The notes beneath the pieces were generated by a model. The model was not told the DNA's origin, did not search any database, and was given only the letters and a program-made list of their open reading frames with translations. The position numbers were made by a program, and so were the translations under genes. From Siphonodentalium dalli (lineage: Eukaryota; Mollusca; Scaphopoda; Gadilida; Siphonodentaliidae), in assembly GCA_032622095.1 (NCBI GenBank), contig CP136064.1, positions 36,506,426 through 36,570,425 of the forward strand: a stretch of DNA of 64,000 nt, given 5' to 3'. Shown one piece after another: positions 36,126 through 48,760 of the stretch; positions within the stretch are counted from its first letter, which is position 1, and the number at the start of each line of letters is the position of its first letter.

Positions 36126-36775
36126 TAATACACAGACAAACTATTCGGTTTTTGGTGGTATTGATCAAAACCAAATCTGAAACCTGGGGTATTGAAGTAT
36201 TGATTCAAATCCCATATTGGATTCCATGAAGTAAGCAAGCGTTATCGTCACTGTTGCTCGTTGCATGCGGGCGTAGGCCGCCATTTTCGACTCGGAAGCT
36301 TCTAAAACTACAATATTATAGTCCAGAAATCATGGCAAACAACTTCGACTCGGTTCAATGGATGGTCACATATATATTCCAAGGTGGCTGGACTATCTGG
36401 ACTTTGTGAATTTGGTTGAGATTTTCACAGGTATTTATTTATAAACTAATTATAGAATGCTTTCAACTTTGCACGAAATCTTCATACGTTTTCGATCTGT
36501 CTGCACTCGAAGTTCAGTCTCACACACACACTCAGTCTTCCACTGCATGTCAGGAACATGCATGTGGGTGCCATCATGATGGAGACGTGACAGAACATTT
36601 CAAGCTCAACAAAAAAAAATTAAGCATTCTTCATCAATCATGGATAGGACATGACATTTCCATTAAAAGGTCTTTAAAAAGGACATTTATTTGATAAAAA
36701 GCTGTCAATAGTGTCATGATTCATGGCAATTTATTAGGTCTAGGTGTATGGGGGCCATGCATTTTCACATGTATC
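36126..36775. other. Gene-free stretch
   Basis: The 92-codon frame at 36,416-36,694 has a short Cys/His cluster (CQEHACGCHHDGD), but no domain spacing I recognise and no supporting context. Confidence 0.35.
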
Positions 36776-37445
36776 CGTTATTTGCGCTTAACCATAAGCA
36801 CAAATTACTGACGCTTAAGTGAAAATTATTTACGCTAAAGCACAAATTATTTACGCCTAAATACATATGATTAACACCTATGCTCAAATCATTTACACTT
36901 AAGCTCAAATGGATCATATTTATGCTTAAGCGCAAATAAGGAATAAATGTTAAAAGTATGGGAGGCGGTTTTTCACATTTATTAATGTATTATTCTTAAG
37001 CGCAAATAATTATTCTTAAGCGTAAATTTTTGCGTTTAAGAATAATTCACTTATGCTTAAGCATAAATCATATATGCATAAGTATAATGCATCTGAATTA
37101 CGCTTCCATTATGCCGAAGTGTAATTCATTGATGCATAAGCGCGCGATTCATTTACGCTTAAGTTTATTCAATTCTTCACCTATCTTACCTCAGGTATAA
37201 TGGTATATATTATGTAGTTTACTGGCTTTAATAATGTGATTATGTAGGTGCATCCATTTCAGCTTGAGGACATCTTAATGAGAATGTATATGAATGATGA
37301 TTAAGCGTAAATGAAGTCATAACTCTATAACGCTTTAGCATTATGTAATGTCTACTTTACGCTTAAGCGTAAGTTAAGAAGCACAATTCACTTACGCTTA
37401 AGTGCAGTTAGCTAATAAATACGAAAAAGGCCTCCCATATAAAAA
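36776..37445. repeat. Degenerate CTTAAG-palindrome field
   Basis: At least eight CTTAAG cores sit in words like ATTTACGCTTAAGCGTAAAT, in both orientations and at irregular 15-40 bp spacing. Part of it is framed by an inverted pair: TATGGGAGGCGGTTTTTCAC at about 36,957 and GAAAAAGGCCTCCCATAT at about 37,424. There is no coding frame. It resembles an expanded foldback element. Confidence 0.7.
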
Positions 37446-37554
37446 GGGAATCCAAGATTAGTTATTGGTTGAAAGATAATTATAGAACAGCCTAGAGTGA
37501 CTCTCCTTATCTAGATGCACGCAGGCCTGCAGTGAAAGACTGATCCGACTCTTT

Positions 37555-37650
37555 AGACTGATCGGTCTATTTTAGACCGATCAGCCTAATATTGGGCTAT
37601 CTTAGACCGATCAATATAATGGATATATTTTAGACCGATCAAGCTAATAA
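37555..37650. repeat. Short TTTTAGACCGATCA repeats
   Basis: TTAGACCGATCA occurs at about 37,572, 37,608 and 37,629, with an inverted GACTGATCGGTCT copy at 37,557. Spacers differ between copies. Confidence 0.7.
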
Positions 37651-38950
37651 AGGTCAATATGTGGACCACACAGACCTGCCTATACATCGGAAACTACTAG
37701 AATGTGCTCTATCATTAAATTTGAGTCAGTTATCATTAATGTCCTGTTAAATTATACTACATCTATAGTATAGATGGTCAGTTTTGTATTTTTGTCTCTC
37801 ATTTCATTTCAACATTCTAGATCTTTCTTAATATTTTGAAAATATTCACTGAAATGAAGTTCGAAACCAGGAGATTATTATAAATGCATGTTACTGCATG
37901 GTTAACAAACTGTTTATAGATACCTGCAGATGAAAGAATAATAAAATTAATATTACTATCTGATAATTTTTCATTAATTAATCATTTAATCAAAATGAAT
38001 ATAATTATGTTGCAACATAGACATAAAAATTTGACGGGCTTACTAAGGCTAAGTGGTTACTTATACCACCCCACCCACTGAATAATTATTGTTTTAAATA
38101 TAATAACCTCATGGTAACAGCTAGATGATGTTATATTTATATGAACATAACTGCGCACCGTTCAATAATGGACCCGATGTTTACGACCTATTATTATCTT
38201 GTAACAAATTACACACAAAAAATTATTTACATATATTCGTATTAAAATTATGAAATTAGCACATGCTGCAAGCCCACTGAGCCTCACTTATGTCTACTTT
38301 ATGCCCACGGACGCAAACAGGTAAGGTCATATAGGCAGAAAATTAAGGCATACAAACTGATTACCGGTATAATTTTCCTTAAACAAAGTGATGAAATAAA
38401 TTACCTCAAACATAGACAGCTTTTATTTCCCCCATGGTCTGTCGGCAGATATATATTCTCCAGATAAGTGTCTCCACATTGAGATTAATGACCACTGTCA
38501 ATACGGTTCTACTTGTTGACTTATAAAATAAATTAAGAATTTGGTCATACATTCGTTCTTCGTGTGAAAATTCATGTTAAAGTACGAACATGTAGTCGGT
38601 CGTGTCACTTAGGGGCTTGTTACATGAGCCGGGCCAACTTGGTTAGCCGAGACAACCCGGTCTGCCGGGACAACTTGTAACGTGCAACCGGGGGTAAATT
38701 TATTCAATTAAAGTAGTGCCGAATAGATTAATGAATAGATGCCTTTAAAAAACAAGTCGCTCCTTCATTGCCACATACAATTTCTAGGTACATGTTTTGA
38801 TTCATGTCTTTTATTTTCTGAAAACTAATTGTATCATGTTGCTGGCAACAAAAATGCATACCCCAATTTTTTTGACCACGTTTCTTGCCATATCTACCGG
38901 TACTTGTTTAACACAGAATGTGGTATTTATCATGGTCTGTAGTTCTTATT
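37651..38950. other. Gene-free AT-rich stretch
   Basis: No coding frame or RNA gene is seen. Near 38,628-38,670, GCCGGGCCAACTTGG, GCCGAGACAACCCGG and GCCGGGACAACTTG form a small threefold repeat. Confidence 0.45.
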
Positions 38951-38954
38951 ACAA

Positions 38955-40770
38955 TAATTCAATTCAATTTATTTGATACTCTCATCGTATAACAATACAC
39001 ATTGAGAACAGATGTGTTATAGTGCATGCATTACACAATGGTATATATGGATATATGAATATATTGGGAAGTAAACGGGATATTTGTGTATTCATAAGAA
39101 ATGTTGGCGTCGATTGGCAGCCATGTGTATAGATTTCGTCCGGGGGATGGGTTGATGGGGGGGGGGGTAACACGTTGTTAAGCCTCAGGAGAGGTTTATC
39201 TCACGCTGGGCCTTTTTGATAAATATTGATAGTTTTTTCATAGCTTTCGTACCGCTAGAGTTAAATAGTTCATGAAGTTTCATAACGTTAGGTCGACTGT
39301 AGTAGTACGGTTTAATATATTTAAATCTCAGGTCTCTTAACTGCGGGCATATAAGAATGGTGTGGTATTCGTCTCCTAGCGCTTCCATACATAAGGTGCA
39401 TTTCCTATCGGAATACGGGGTATTTATCCATGAACCAGTTTCCACTGGTAATTTGTGGTTTCTAGTTCTGAATCTTAGGATGGTCAATAAGGCGCTGTTG
39501 TCATCTAAGGATATATACTTCGGTCTACCGAAGTTCGGTTTTATACATCTATAAAACGCAAATTTGTTTGATGTATCCAAAGACGAATACCATTCGGTTA
39601 TGTATGCGTCCATGAGTTTCTGTTTTACAGCACAAGAAAATATTTTGACACTAATCACTGATTGATTCTGCCATGTATAAGACATGCCTAGGTTATTTAG
39701 TTCAGTTCGTACAAATTTTAGCCATGGGATATTTACCGATTCCTTCGCACTTGATTCTTTCATAATGGTGTAAAGGTTATAGGGGAGTCTGGTGTTTTCC
39801 ATAGATATTATCTTGCTCCAGTATATTAGGGGTTTTGCCTTGATTTTCGTCACGATTGGTAGGATTCCAAGCTCTCCGTATATAAATGTTTGGGAAGTCG
39901 ACTTGTTCAAGTTAAGAATAAAACGTAGAAACCATGTTTCTATTTTCTGAAACATTCAAGGTTTTCAAACCCCCAGATCTCGGCGCCATATGTAATGATG
40001 GGTACTATAGATTTTTCATAAACATCGAGTATAGATTCGACCGATAGTTTGTTACTGCGGGCTGTGTTAATTAATGCGTACATTGCCTTTTTTGCGATAT
40101 TACATCTGATGTTTCTTTCCCTGATGAATCTACCTGATTTGTTGAACTCCGATCCGAGGTATTTATAGTTGTTTACAACTTTTATTTTTTCAGATTTTAA
40201 ACTAAATTGTGCTTCCTTATTTTTCTTGCGACTTCTTCCGAATATTACAACATTTGTTTTCGAGAGATTTACTTTCATCTTCCAGATATCGCAATATTCT
40301 GTGAATTTATGTAATGAACGTTGCAGCCCTTCCTTTGTATTCGATATAAGTATGGTATCGTCCGCATATAACAGAAGGAGAAGTTTAAGGTAAAAGCCGG
40401 TGTCCGAATTTCTAATTTTTTGCAAGTTGAAACCGTTACATCCACAAGTCATAAGGTATTCATGTAAGTCATTTAGATATATGGAAAAAAGAATCGGGGA
40501 AAGGCTGGCTCCTTGCTTCAAACCTACGTAGCTTTCAAAGGACGTTGACGTCGAATCGCGGTCCTTTACGCATAATTTCATATTGTGATACAAGCCTTTG
40601 ATAACTCGCAAAATTTTGCCTGATACATTTTGTAGTTTGTAGTTTGGCCCAAAGGCATTCTCTATGAACTAGATCGAACGCTTTGGAGAAATCAACAAAT
40701 GCACAGAAAATGTTCTCCCTGTTGATATTTGCTAAGTTGATAAGGGTGTACAGATTGAACACAAAATTAC
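38955..40770 (-). pseudogene. Non-LTR retrotransposon ORF2, 5'-truncated
   Basis: Reading down the minus strand: VDFSKAFDLVHRECLWAKL (palm start, about 40,700), GLKQGASLSPILFSIYLNDL (about 40,520), LYADDTILIS (catalytic YADD, about 40,380), a thumb with YKYLGSEFN and IVPIITYGAEIW, and a C-terminal domain with LGILPIVTKIK and a CxxC-x8-H-x4-C knuckle (CTLCMEALGDEYHTILIC, about 39,390). It ends EINLS-stop at 39,185. Frameshifts near 40,600 and 39,950 split it into three frames. The endonuclease is missing. The 3' untranslated part ends at a TCAATTCAATTTATTTGATA-type tail at 38,955, typical of LINE 3' ends. It is inactive as it stands; the clade is not assigned. Confidence 0.85.
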
Positions 40771-41830
40771 AGAATTGCCATATCGCACATATGTATCTGT
40801 TCTTGCATTCTTACACCATTAATGGTTATAGAGCAGCTTCAAATGGCTGGGGAGATAGGACATCAAGGGGAATTTCATCGACCACCATTTGTTTGCAGCC
40901 CAACTATTCTAATTTCAGGATCCGGTTGTCGAAGGGTCAATATAGGGGGCAAAATCAGATTGTTTCACATTTTCCTCATGTTACCCAACCTTATTTGTAT
41001 GCATGTTTCGGGTTAGTTCCTGTGATGTTCACCAGTCTTAGCTTCTTAAGCTATATTTAATTTATATTTTTCTTCCTTAGATTTGGAAGACAGTTAAGTG
41101 GGTGGTATTGAAAATGGTAATAGGTTGCCAGATAATCGTTGGATGTTTGAGCTGTGACGTATTTAATTAATAGTGAATGTCATTTTCCCTGCTGATTCAG
41201 CTAAATGTGCCTGTTTCAACTCCGTGTATCGAAAACTTATCGGGTGTTGTCACCATATGTATGCATATTTTGTGATCCCTGGCAATCTGCTGTTGGACGG
41301 ATGTATAATTGTAGGACTATGCCATACGTAGTGCGAATACGGGGCAAAAACTTACCCCTCCCCAAAATGATATTTATTGACGCGTTTGTCATATCTCATA
41401 TTTTGCCTGCTAAAAGCGATCTGAAAACAATTGTTGTATGCCTAGTTAGTTTATTTTCAGGATTGACTTGTTTCCATTCTTACATTTTGGAGGGTCGGCC
41501 TAAAACAGTGTCAACATAATTTAAAGATCGTTTTGTTTTTATTGAAGATGATATATGGTGCTATTTGGCTTATGGTGATCGATGCTATTTGAAATATTAT
41601 GACAAATGCTAAGTGAAAGTTTAAATGTGATCAATGGGTTCTTGCTGGCTACAGTTGCGATCAAAATGTAACATTGAACCCTATTAGAGTCTCGTATCTG
41701 GGATCAATGGCGCCTTTGGTGTATGATAATGTGTGAATTTAAATTTCTCAAATACTTGCAAATTATAGACCATCACCATCATCATCACACATGCATCCCG
41801 CGACTCTGTGTTTTCTATGGAACACCATAA
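40771..41830. other. Gene-free stretch between LINE pieces
   Basis: The 104-codon + frame at 41,205-41,519 has no recognisable domain. If the ORF1 remnant upstream on the minus strand and the ORF2 at 38,955-40,770 were one element, the endonuclease should lie here, but no such motifs are seen. Confidence 0.4.
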
Positions 41831-42370
41831 CTACCGTGATGTTTTGTCCTCGGGTTTGGCCATTCCTTGGTCAGACTGTGAGCTCTCTTTAAGGTTCGTA
41901 ACTATCAAGTTGTTCTTGCGTTCTTGTCTTTGTTCGAACTGATTGAAACGTTCATCCATCTTTTCATCTAAAGTTTTTTGAAATGTTTTTAATTTCGCGG
42001 TTAGTTTCTTCTTTCCGTTCACTGAGAAGTCTGAGGATTTTATTCATCGTTTCCCTCATTGTTAAGATCTCTTCGCTGAAATCGCCTACGCTGCTGCTTT
42101 TAACTGACTTGATTTTTCCAGTGTTTGTCAGATTTTCTCCACAGTTAGAACAATGCCAAAATATGCGGCATGACTTTTTTGTTAAGAGTTTCTGATCAGT
42201 ACTATTTATTCCTCACATTTGAAGTGGAAGTGATTTTCGGATGTGGCACATTGTATACCATTTGTCGCCGGTTAAATGAATTCGGTACAAGTTTTGCATT
42301 GTCTGTACTCTCCATCATCTGATGTTGTAGAAGAATTTTTCTTTTGAGTTTTTGTAGTCTTTGTTGACAT
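41831..42370 (-). pseudogene. LINE ORF1 remnant with PHD-type finger and coiled coil
   Basis: From an ATG at 42,370 the minus strand reads MSTKTTKTQKKNSSTTSDDG, then CKTC, GIQC, HFHFKC and, in another frame, FWHCSNCG. That Cys4-His-Cys3 order is a PHD-like finger, known from ORF1 of several invertebrate LINEs. Next comes a helical coiled-coil part (SEEILTMRETMNKILRLL; MDERFNQFEQRQERKNN) ending LIVTNLKESSQ, similar to the RxNNLIxxxLxE motif of L1-type ORF1. Stops after EFI and CEE and at least two frameshifts make it a pseudogene. It is on the same strand as, and upstream of, the ORF2 remnant at 40,770. Confidence 0.65.
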
Positions 42371-43300
42371 GTGTGGGCGATAAGTCCACTACGGTCATTT
42401 GTTAGGCCTTATATCGTGGTGTGATTATGTTATATAACACTCCATACATGCACAGGGGTTCATCGACATAGTGGGTTCTATAACAATTTCGTGCATAAAT
42501 TGGGTCAATTATATCATACGTGTGAGAAATCAGAGATCACAATGCAAACAGACTACGAACTCACCGACTCAGACTTAAAACCTAAATAAAAAACTTTTAA
42601 AAGCCATTCCTTTTGAACAAACTATTATAGAATATAAACTACCAACATAAAACTTAAAGTATTCAAAAGTCAAAACTGGTCGTTGTTGTCTAGAGGGGGT
42701 ATTTTTCTAAAATTAACCATTATACTATTGACGCTGCATGTGTGCGCAATCCGAGTGAGATGTGTACTATACTAAGAAGCTTGTCGATTTCATCATGTCC
42801 ATTTCATTCATAAAAATGTCATCATGTCGATTTCAACGAAACTCGACGAGCAACGTCATCATGTAGCTTTCACCATCGACCGAATTTGCGATAACCTGAA
42901 TGTATCTTCTGCTTTGTTCATAAGTGTTTCTTGTCGATTCATGAAAATAGAAGGATATCTTAGGATTATCAGATTCACGTATGTACTCGGTAATATTATG
43001 ATAATTTAAACGCGATATAATAACGTTTGGTTGCATCACGAATTCAGATTTCGATTCCAGTATTGTCCCCAGACCAGCCAGAGTCATTGGGCTTTTCCCA
43101 TTGCGCGCGACATTTATAGTTTAGGCCACTCCATTGCAAATATTTGACAGTCCATAATGTTATAATTATGTTCTCAATAAAATGTAAACTGCGGCTACTT
43201 CTCTGTGCATAATTCCGATAGTAACTCCCCTCAATTTCATATTATGACATTAATTCTTTATCCCCACCGATCTACTGTGCGGCAAACGCGCTCGCAAAAA
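42371..43300. other. Gene-free stretch
   Basis: Frames at 42,824-43,009 (+) and 42,833-43,087 (minus) overlap each other and show no domain. CAATCCGAGTGAGATGTGTA at 42,748 recurs at 43,500. Confidence 0.4.
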
Positions 43301-43303
43301 TTC

Positions 43304-43500
43304 AAAACACCACATAAAGGCAAATAGACACCATATAAAGGCGAATGTACACCATAGATAGGCGAATAGACATCATATAAGGACATTTGCATACCATATA
43401 CAGATGAATGGACACAATCTAAAGGTGAACGGACACCATATAAAGGTAAGTGGACACCATATAGACATATTTGCACACCAAATACAGGTGAATTGACTCC
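43304..43500. repeat. 21-bp minisatellite, about 9 units
   Basis: Units of the type ACACCATATAAAGGCGAATA repeat imperfectly. The minus-strand translation (YGVHLPLYGVRSPL) is a by-product of the 21-bp period. Confidence 0.85.
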
Positions 43501-44850
43501 AATCCGAGTGAGATGTGTACTAAATCGTATATTTAACTTACCATCCGTTCGCAGTTCTTGATGAATAATTTGCCAGATACCAAGCGGAGATCGGTTTCAT
43601 TATTTGACTATGATTATTTATTCATAACTCATTCATATGATATATACAATTATATACACAGTGTAATAGTATAACATTCAATGAGCTATCGGGGACAGCA
43701 TAACCAAGAAGGTTGTCTACCTGCCGTCCCCGTTGAAAAGTAATATAACTATACATGTAATAATAATTTTAATTTATCTAGGTTTTGTCTTGTTAACTTT
43801 AAACATTGGTATATAAATGTCTGTTTTTTAATAAATAATAGTATAATTCGTTTGTCGTTCACCGTTCATCGCTCAGATTGTGATATGGTATGTAAAGTAC
43901 ACGCATGTGGAATATGGATATGTGGATGAGGCCAGCGGAGAACCATGATAATTGTTTAACCAATGGGTCGGACAAGGCATTCGAATAAGGCATTCGAATA
44001 ATACATTCATGTATTTCCTGCGATAGGGTGATGATGCACATGTATTATCTATCCTTCGCTCTTGTTATACAATGTCAGTTATCGCTATACGAATACTATA
44101 CTACTTTTTACACATCGTTGCAGTCAGGACAATTTTTGTATGTACATTTGGGATTTTAAAGGCTATGATTTAGTTGATATATACCGTAATTGATTACGTA
44201 TTACTTCAATTGAATTCCACTGTGCTACAAATATTATGCAATAAGACGAGATAGTTCGTGATTATTTTGCCCTCTCCTTTTGATATTGAGTATTCGTTTG
44301 AATTTCGTTGTAGTTTCCTCGGACTACAGCAAAAGACCGGATACAATTACATGTATAACCACATGCAACACATGTTATGTTGCGGACGCTATAGTTAATA
44401 TGTCCCAGGATAGACCCACATGGCATTGGATATGGCATCGCGTATTGTACAATTGAGTGGTATTCAGTTTAGAAAACGGAATGTTTGGCCAAAATGACAG
44501 TACTTCGAGTTTGTCGAAGGGCTCATTGCACCCCCCGTTCCTGGTCGTTCCACTCCGGCGACTGACGATGAGCGCATGATCGATTGTTCTCGCCATAATT
44601 CGGTAAGCAATTGCAAAATCCCTCCTGATGCGATTATATAAACACCAGTCTGTTGTGTCATTATACCATTGATAATCACCTTACAGCACCATGTTGTCGA
44701 AATCTCTGCTTATCGGCAAAAACATTTGCATAAATCCAGTGACAGTAGGGAACACATGTTGTCTACGTTCGGGTTAAGTGATAATAACTCGTGTTCGTGG
44801 TTCTTGTAGATATGATCGTCGTCATTTCATTTCAAAATTCTCTTATAGCT
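43501..44850. other. Gene-free stretch
   Basis: A hairpin-capable segment CGGGGACAGC...GCCGTCCCCG lies at 43,691-43,732. Nothing else is recognised; short frames show no domain. Confidence 0.4.
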
Positions 44851-44908
44851 ATTTCACTGTTGTCTCAGTGAAAATAAATATATGCAGCATTATGACAAGA
44901 CGCATAGA

Positions 44909-45261
44909 TTAATGGGCACTGTTCACTAAATCCGGCCATTTTTGGGACCATCTCCTTTTATACTCAACAGAATATATGCAACAAATTAATGAATTTGAGC
45001 CATGGATGTGTGAAAAATACACTCATTTACCGCATGAACGATAAAAACAACACGGTAATTATAACGAAAATGAATTTATGGCTTCAGCCATAAATTCATT
45101 TTCATTATAATTACAATGTTGTTTGCATAATTCATAGAGCACATGTCTGTATTTTACACGAATCTATGGCTCAAATTCATTCATTTGTTGCATATATTTT
45201 GTTCAGTTTAAAACGAGATGGTCCCATAATTGGTCTGATTTAGTATACAGTACCCCTTTAA
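44909..45261. mobile_element. Palindromic TTAA MITE, copy B
   Basis: It has the same structure as the copy at 74-422 (AATTTGAGCCATGGAT mirrored by ATCTATGGCTCAAATTC; core ATGGCTTCAGCCAT). It is bounded by TTAA at both ends and inserted exactly at the TTAA of a 65-bp satellite unit. Confidence 0.75.
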
Positions 45262-45522
45262 GAACAGCATGTACACTGTTATATAAAATAAGTATATGTA
45301 GCGTCATGCCAAGATGCATATATTATGAACAGCATATATACTGTTACATAAGATAAATATATGTAGCGTCAGTCCAAGATGCATAGATTAAGAACAGCAT
45401 ATACACTGATATATAAAATAAATATATGTAGCGTCATGCCAAGATGCATACATTAAGAACAGCATATATACTGTTGTCTCAGTGAAAATAAATATATGTA
45501 GCATTATGCCAAGACGCATAGA

Positions 45523-45876
45523 TTAAATGGGTAGAGTACACTAAATCAGGACATTTTTGGGACCATCTACTTTTATAATCAACATAATATATGCAACAAA
45601 TTAATTAATTTGAGCCATGGATGTGTGCAAAATACACCCATTTACCGCATGAACGATACAAACAACACGGTAATTATAACGAAAATGAATTTATGGCTTC
45701 AGCCATAAATTCATTCTCATTATAATTACAATGTTGTTTGCATAATTCATAAAGCACATGTGTGCATTTTGCACTAATCTATGGCTCAAATTCATTCATT
45801 TGTTGCATATATTTTGTTCAGTAAAAAACGAGATGGTCCCATAATTGGTCTGATTTAGTGTAAAGTACCCCCTCAA
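45523..45876. mobile_element. Palindromic TTAA MITE, copy C
   Basis: It is close to copy B and lies at the same unit position one block further on. The right TTAA has decayed to TCAA. Confidence 0.75.
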
Positions 45877-48689
45877 GAACAGCATGTATACTGTTATATA
45901 AAATAAATACCACGATACATAGATTAAGAACAGCATATATACTGTTATACAAAAATAAATATATGTAGCGTCGTGCCAAGATGCATAGATTAAGAACAGC
46001 ATATATACTGTTATATCAAATAAATATATGTAGCGTTATGCCAAGATGCATAGATTAATAACAGCATATATACTGCTATATAAGAAATATATATGTAGCG
46101 TCATGCCAAGACGCATATATTAAGAACAACATATACACTGTTATATAAGATAGATATATGTATCGTCATGCCAAGATGCATGGATTAAGAACAGCAAATA
46201 TACTGTTATATAAGATAGATATATGTAGCGTTATGCCAAGACGCATTGATTAAGAACATCATATATACTGTTATATAAAATAAATATATGTATCTTCGTG
46301 CCAAGATACATAGATTAAGAACAGCATATATACTGTCATATAAGAAAAATATATGTAGCGTTATGCCAAGATACATAGATTAAGAACAGCATATATACTG
46401 TTGTATAAAAATAAATATATGTAGCGTCGTGCCAAGATGCATATATTAAGAACAACATGTATACTGTTATATAAGATAAATATATGTAGCGTCATGCCAA
46501 GATGCATAGATTAAGAACAGCTCCACCTGTTCTGTATATATATGCTTTTATAGGCTGGAGAGTCATGTCAGCACAGTATAGAAAATTATATCACTTTCAA
46601 TCTCTTGTCCACTATGCATGTACCATGAGGGTTGTTTCACACATCCTGCCCAGTCCTCGGTAACAACTAGGAGCATAAACACTGTTATATAAGATAAATA
46701 TTTGTAGCGTCATGCCAAGATGCATAGATTAAGAACAACATGTATACTGTTACATATAATACATATATGTAGCGTCATGCCAAGATGCATAGATTAAGAA
46801 CAGCATATATACTGGTATATAAGATAAATATATGTAGCGTCATGCGAAGATGCATAGATTAAGAACATCATATATACTGTTATATAAGATCAATATATGT
46901 AGCGTCATGCCAAGATGCTTAGATTAAGAAAAGCATGTATACTGTTATATCAAATAAATATATGTAGCGTTATGCCAAGATGCATAGATTAATAACAGCA
47001 TATATACTGCTATATAAGAAATATATATGTAGCGTCATGCCAAGACGCATATATTAAGAACAACATATACACTGTTATATAAGATAGATATATGTATCGT
47101 CATGCCAAGATGCATGGATTAAGAACAGCAAATATACTGTTATATAAGATAGATATATGTAGCGTTATGCCAAGACGCATTGATTAAGAACATCATATAT
47201 ACTGTTATATAAAATAAATATATGTATCTTCGTGCCAAGATACATAGATTAAGAACAGCATATATACTGTCATATAAGAAAAATATATGTAGCGTTATGC
47301 CAAGATACATAGATTAAGAACAGCATATATACTGTTGTATAAAAATAAATATATGTAGCGTCGTGCCAAGATGCATATATTAAGAACAACATGTATACTG
47401 TTATATAAGATAAATATATGTAGCGTCATGCCAAGATGCATAGATTAAGAACAGCTCCACCTGTTCTGTATATATATGCTTTTATAGGCTGGAGAGTCAT
47501 GTCAGCACAGTATAGAAAATTATATCACTTTCAATCTCTTGTCCACTATGCATGTACCATGAGGGTTGTTTCACACATCCTGCCCAGTCCTCGGTAACAA
47601 CTAGGAGCATAAACACTGTTATATAAGATAAATATTTGTAGCGTCATGCCAAGATGCATAGATTAAGAACAACATGTATACTGTTACATATAATACATAT
47701 ATGTAGCGTCATGCCAAGATGCATAGATTAACAACAGCATATATACTGGTGATGTTATTATTTGATCCTGAAAATAAGCAGATAATGCAGTCATGTCCCT
47801 TATTCGACCGTTCTATTCGCCTTTATCAAGTTGAACAAAGCAGTTATTTGATGTGAGATTGGAAGCAAAATCGATCACATCAGATTTAATCTATGCATCT
47901 TGGCATAACGCTACATATATTTATCTTATATAACAGTATACATGTTGTTCTTAATCTATGCATCTTGGCACGACGCTACATATATTTATTTTTATACAAC
48001 AGTATATATGCTGTTCTTAATCTATGTATCTTGGCATGACGCTACAAATATTTATCTTATATAACAGTGTTTATGCTCCTAGTTGTTACCGAGGACTGGG
48101 CAGGATGTGTGAAACAACCCTCATGGTACATGCATAGTGGACAAGAGATTGAAAGTGATATAATTTTCTATACTATGCTGGCATGACTCTCCAGCCTATA
48201 AAAGCATATATATACAGAACAGGTGGAGCTGTTCTTAATCTATGCATCTTGGCATGACGCTACATATATTTATTTTTATACAACAGTATATATGCTGTTC
48301 TTAATCTATGTATCTTGGCATAACGCTACATATATTTTTCTTATATGACAGTATATATGCTGTTCTTAATCTATGTATCTTGGCACGAAGATAAAGTGGA
48401 TCTCCAATACTGCTACAAGAACTTGACAGATCATTGCAAGGTTTAAATTTCAGAACGTTAAACAACGCGCGTATAAAACCAACGGACTCTGGGACTATAA
48501 CACTTTATATATTGTGGCACTTCTGGTCCGACTGGTCGGAAAATGGCGTAGTAATCATCCGGCAGTGAGCGGAATAATGTATAGTAGTTTCGTCTTGTTT
48601 TCCGATAGTCCTTGAACCTGACTCAGATATTCAGAGCTAAGTTCTATCTACGTCAGCAGATCTCGTGTTTATGTATATCCCCGCAATTA

Positions 48690-48760
48690 TCAAATTTTGT
48701 GAATGAATTTATGACTGAAGCCATAAATTCATTTTCGTTATAATTACCGTGTTGTTTGTA
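48690..48760. mobile_element. Core fragment of the TTAA MITE
   Basis: GAATTTATGACTGAAGCCAT then AAATTCATTTTCGTTATAAT matches the palindrome centre of copies B and C. Neither terminus is present. Confidence 0.65.

Noticed and set aside
36416-36694. Cys/His-rich small protein
   Set aside because: The cluster CQEHACGCHHDGD does not follow a known finger spacing, and an acceptor-like context is lacking.
41205-41519. 104-codon plus-strand gene
   Set aside because: No domain, no splice or promoter context, and ordinary composition; treated as a chance frame.
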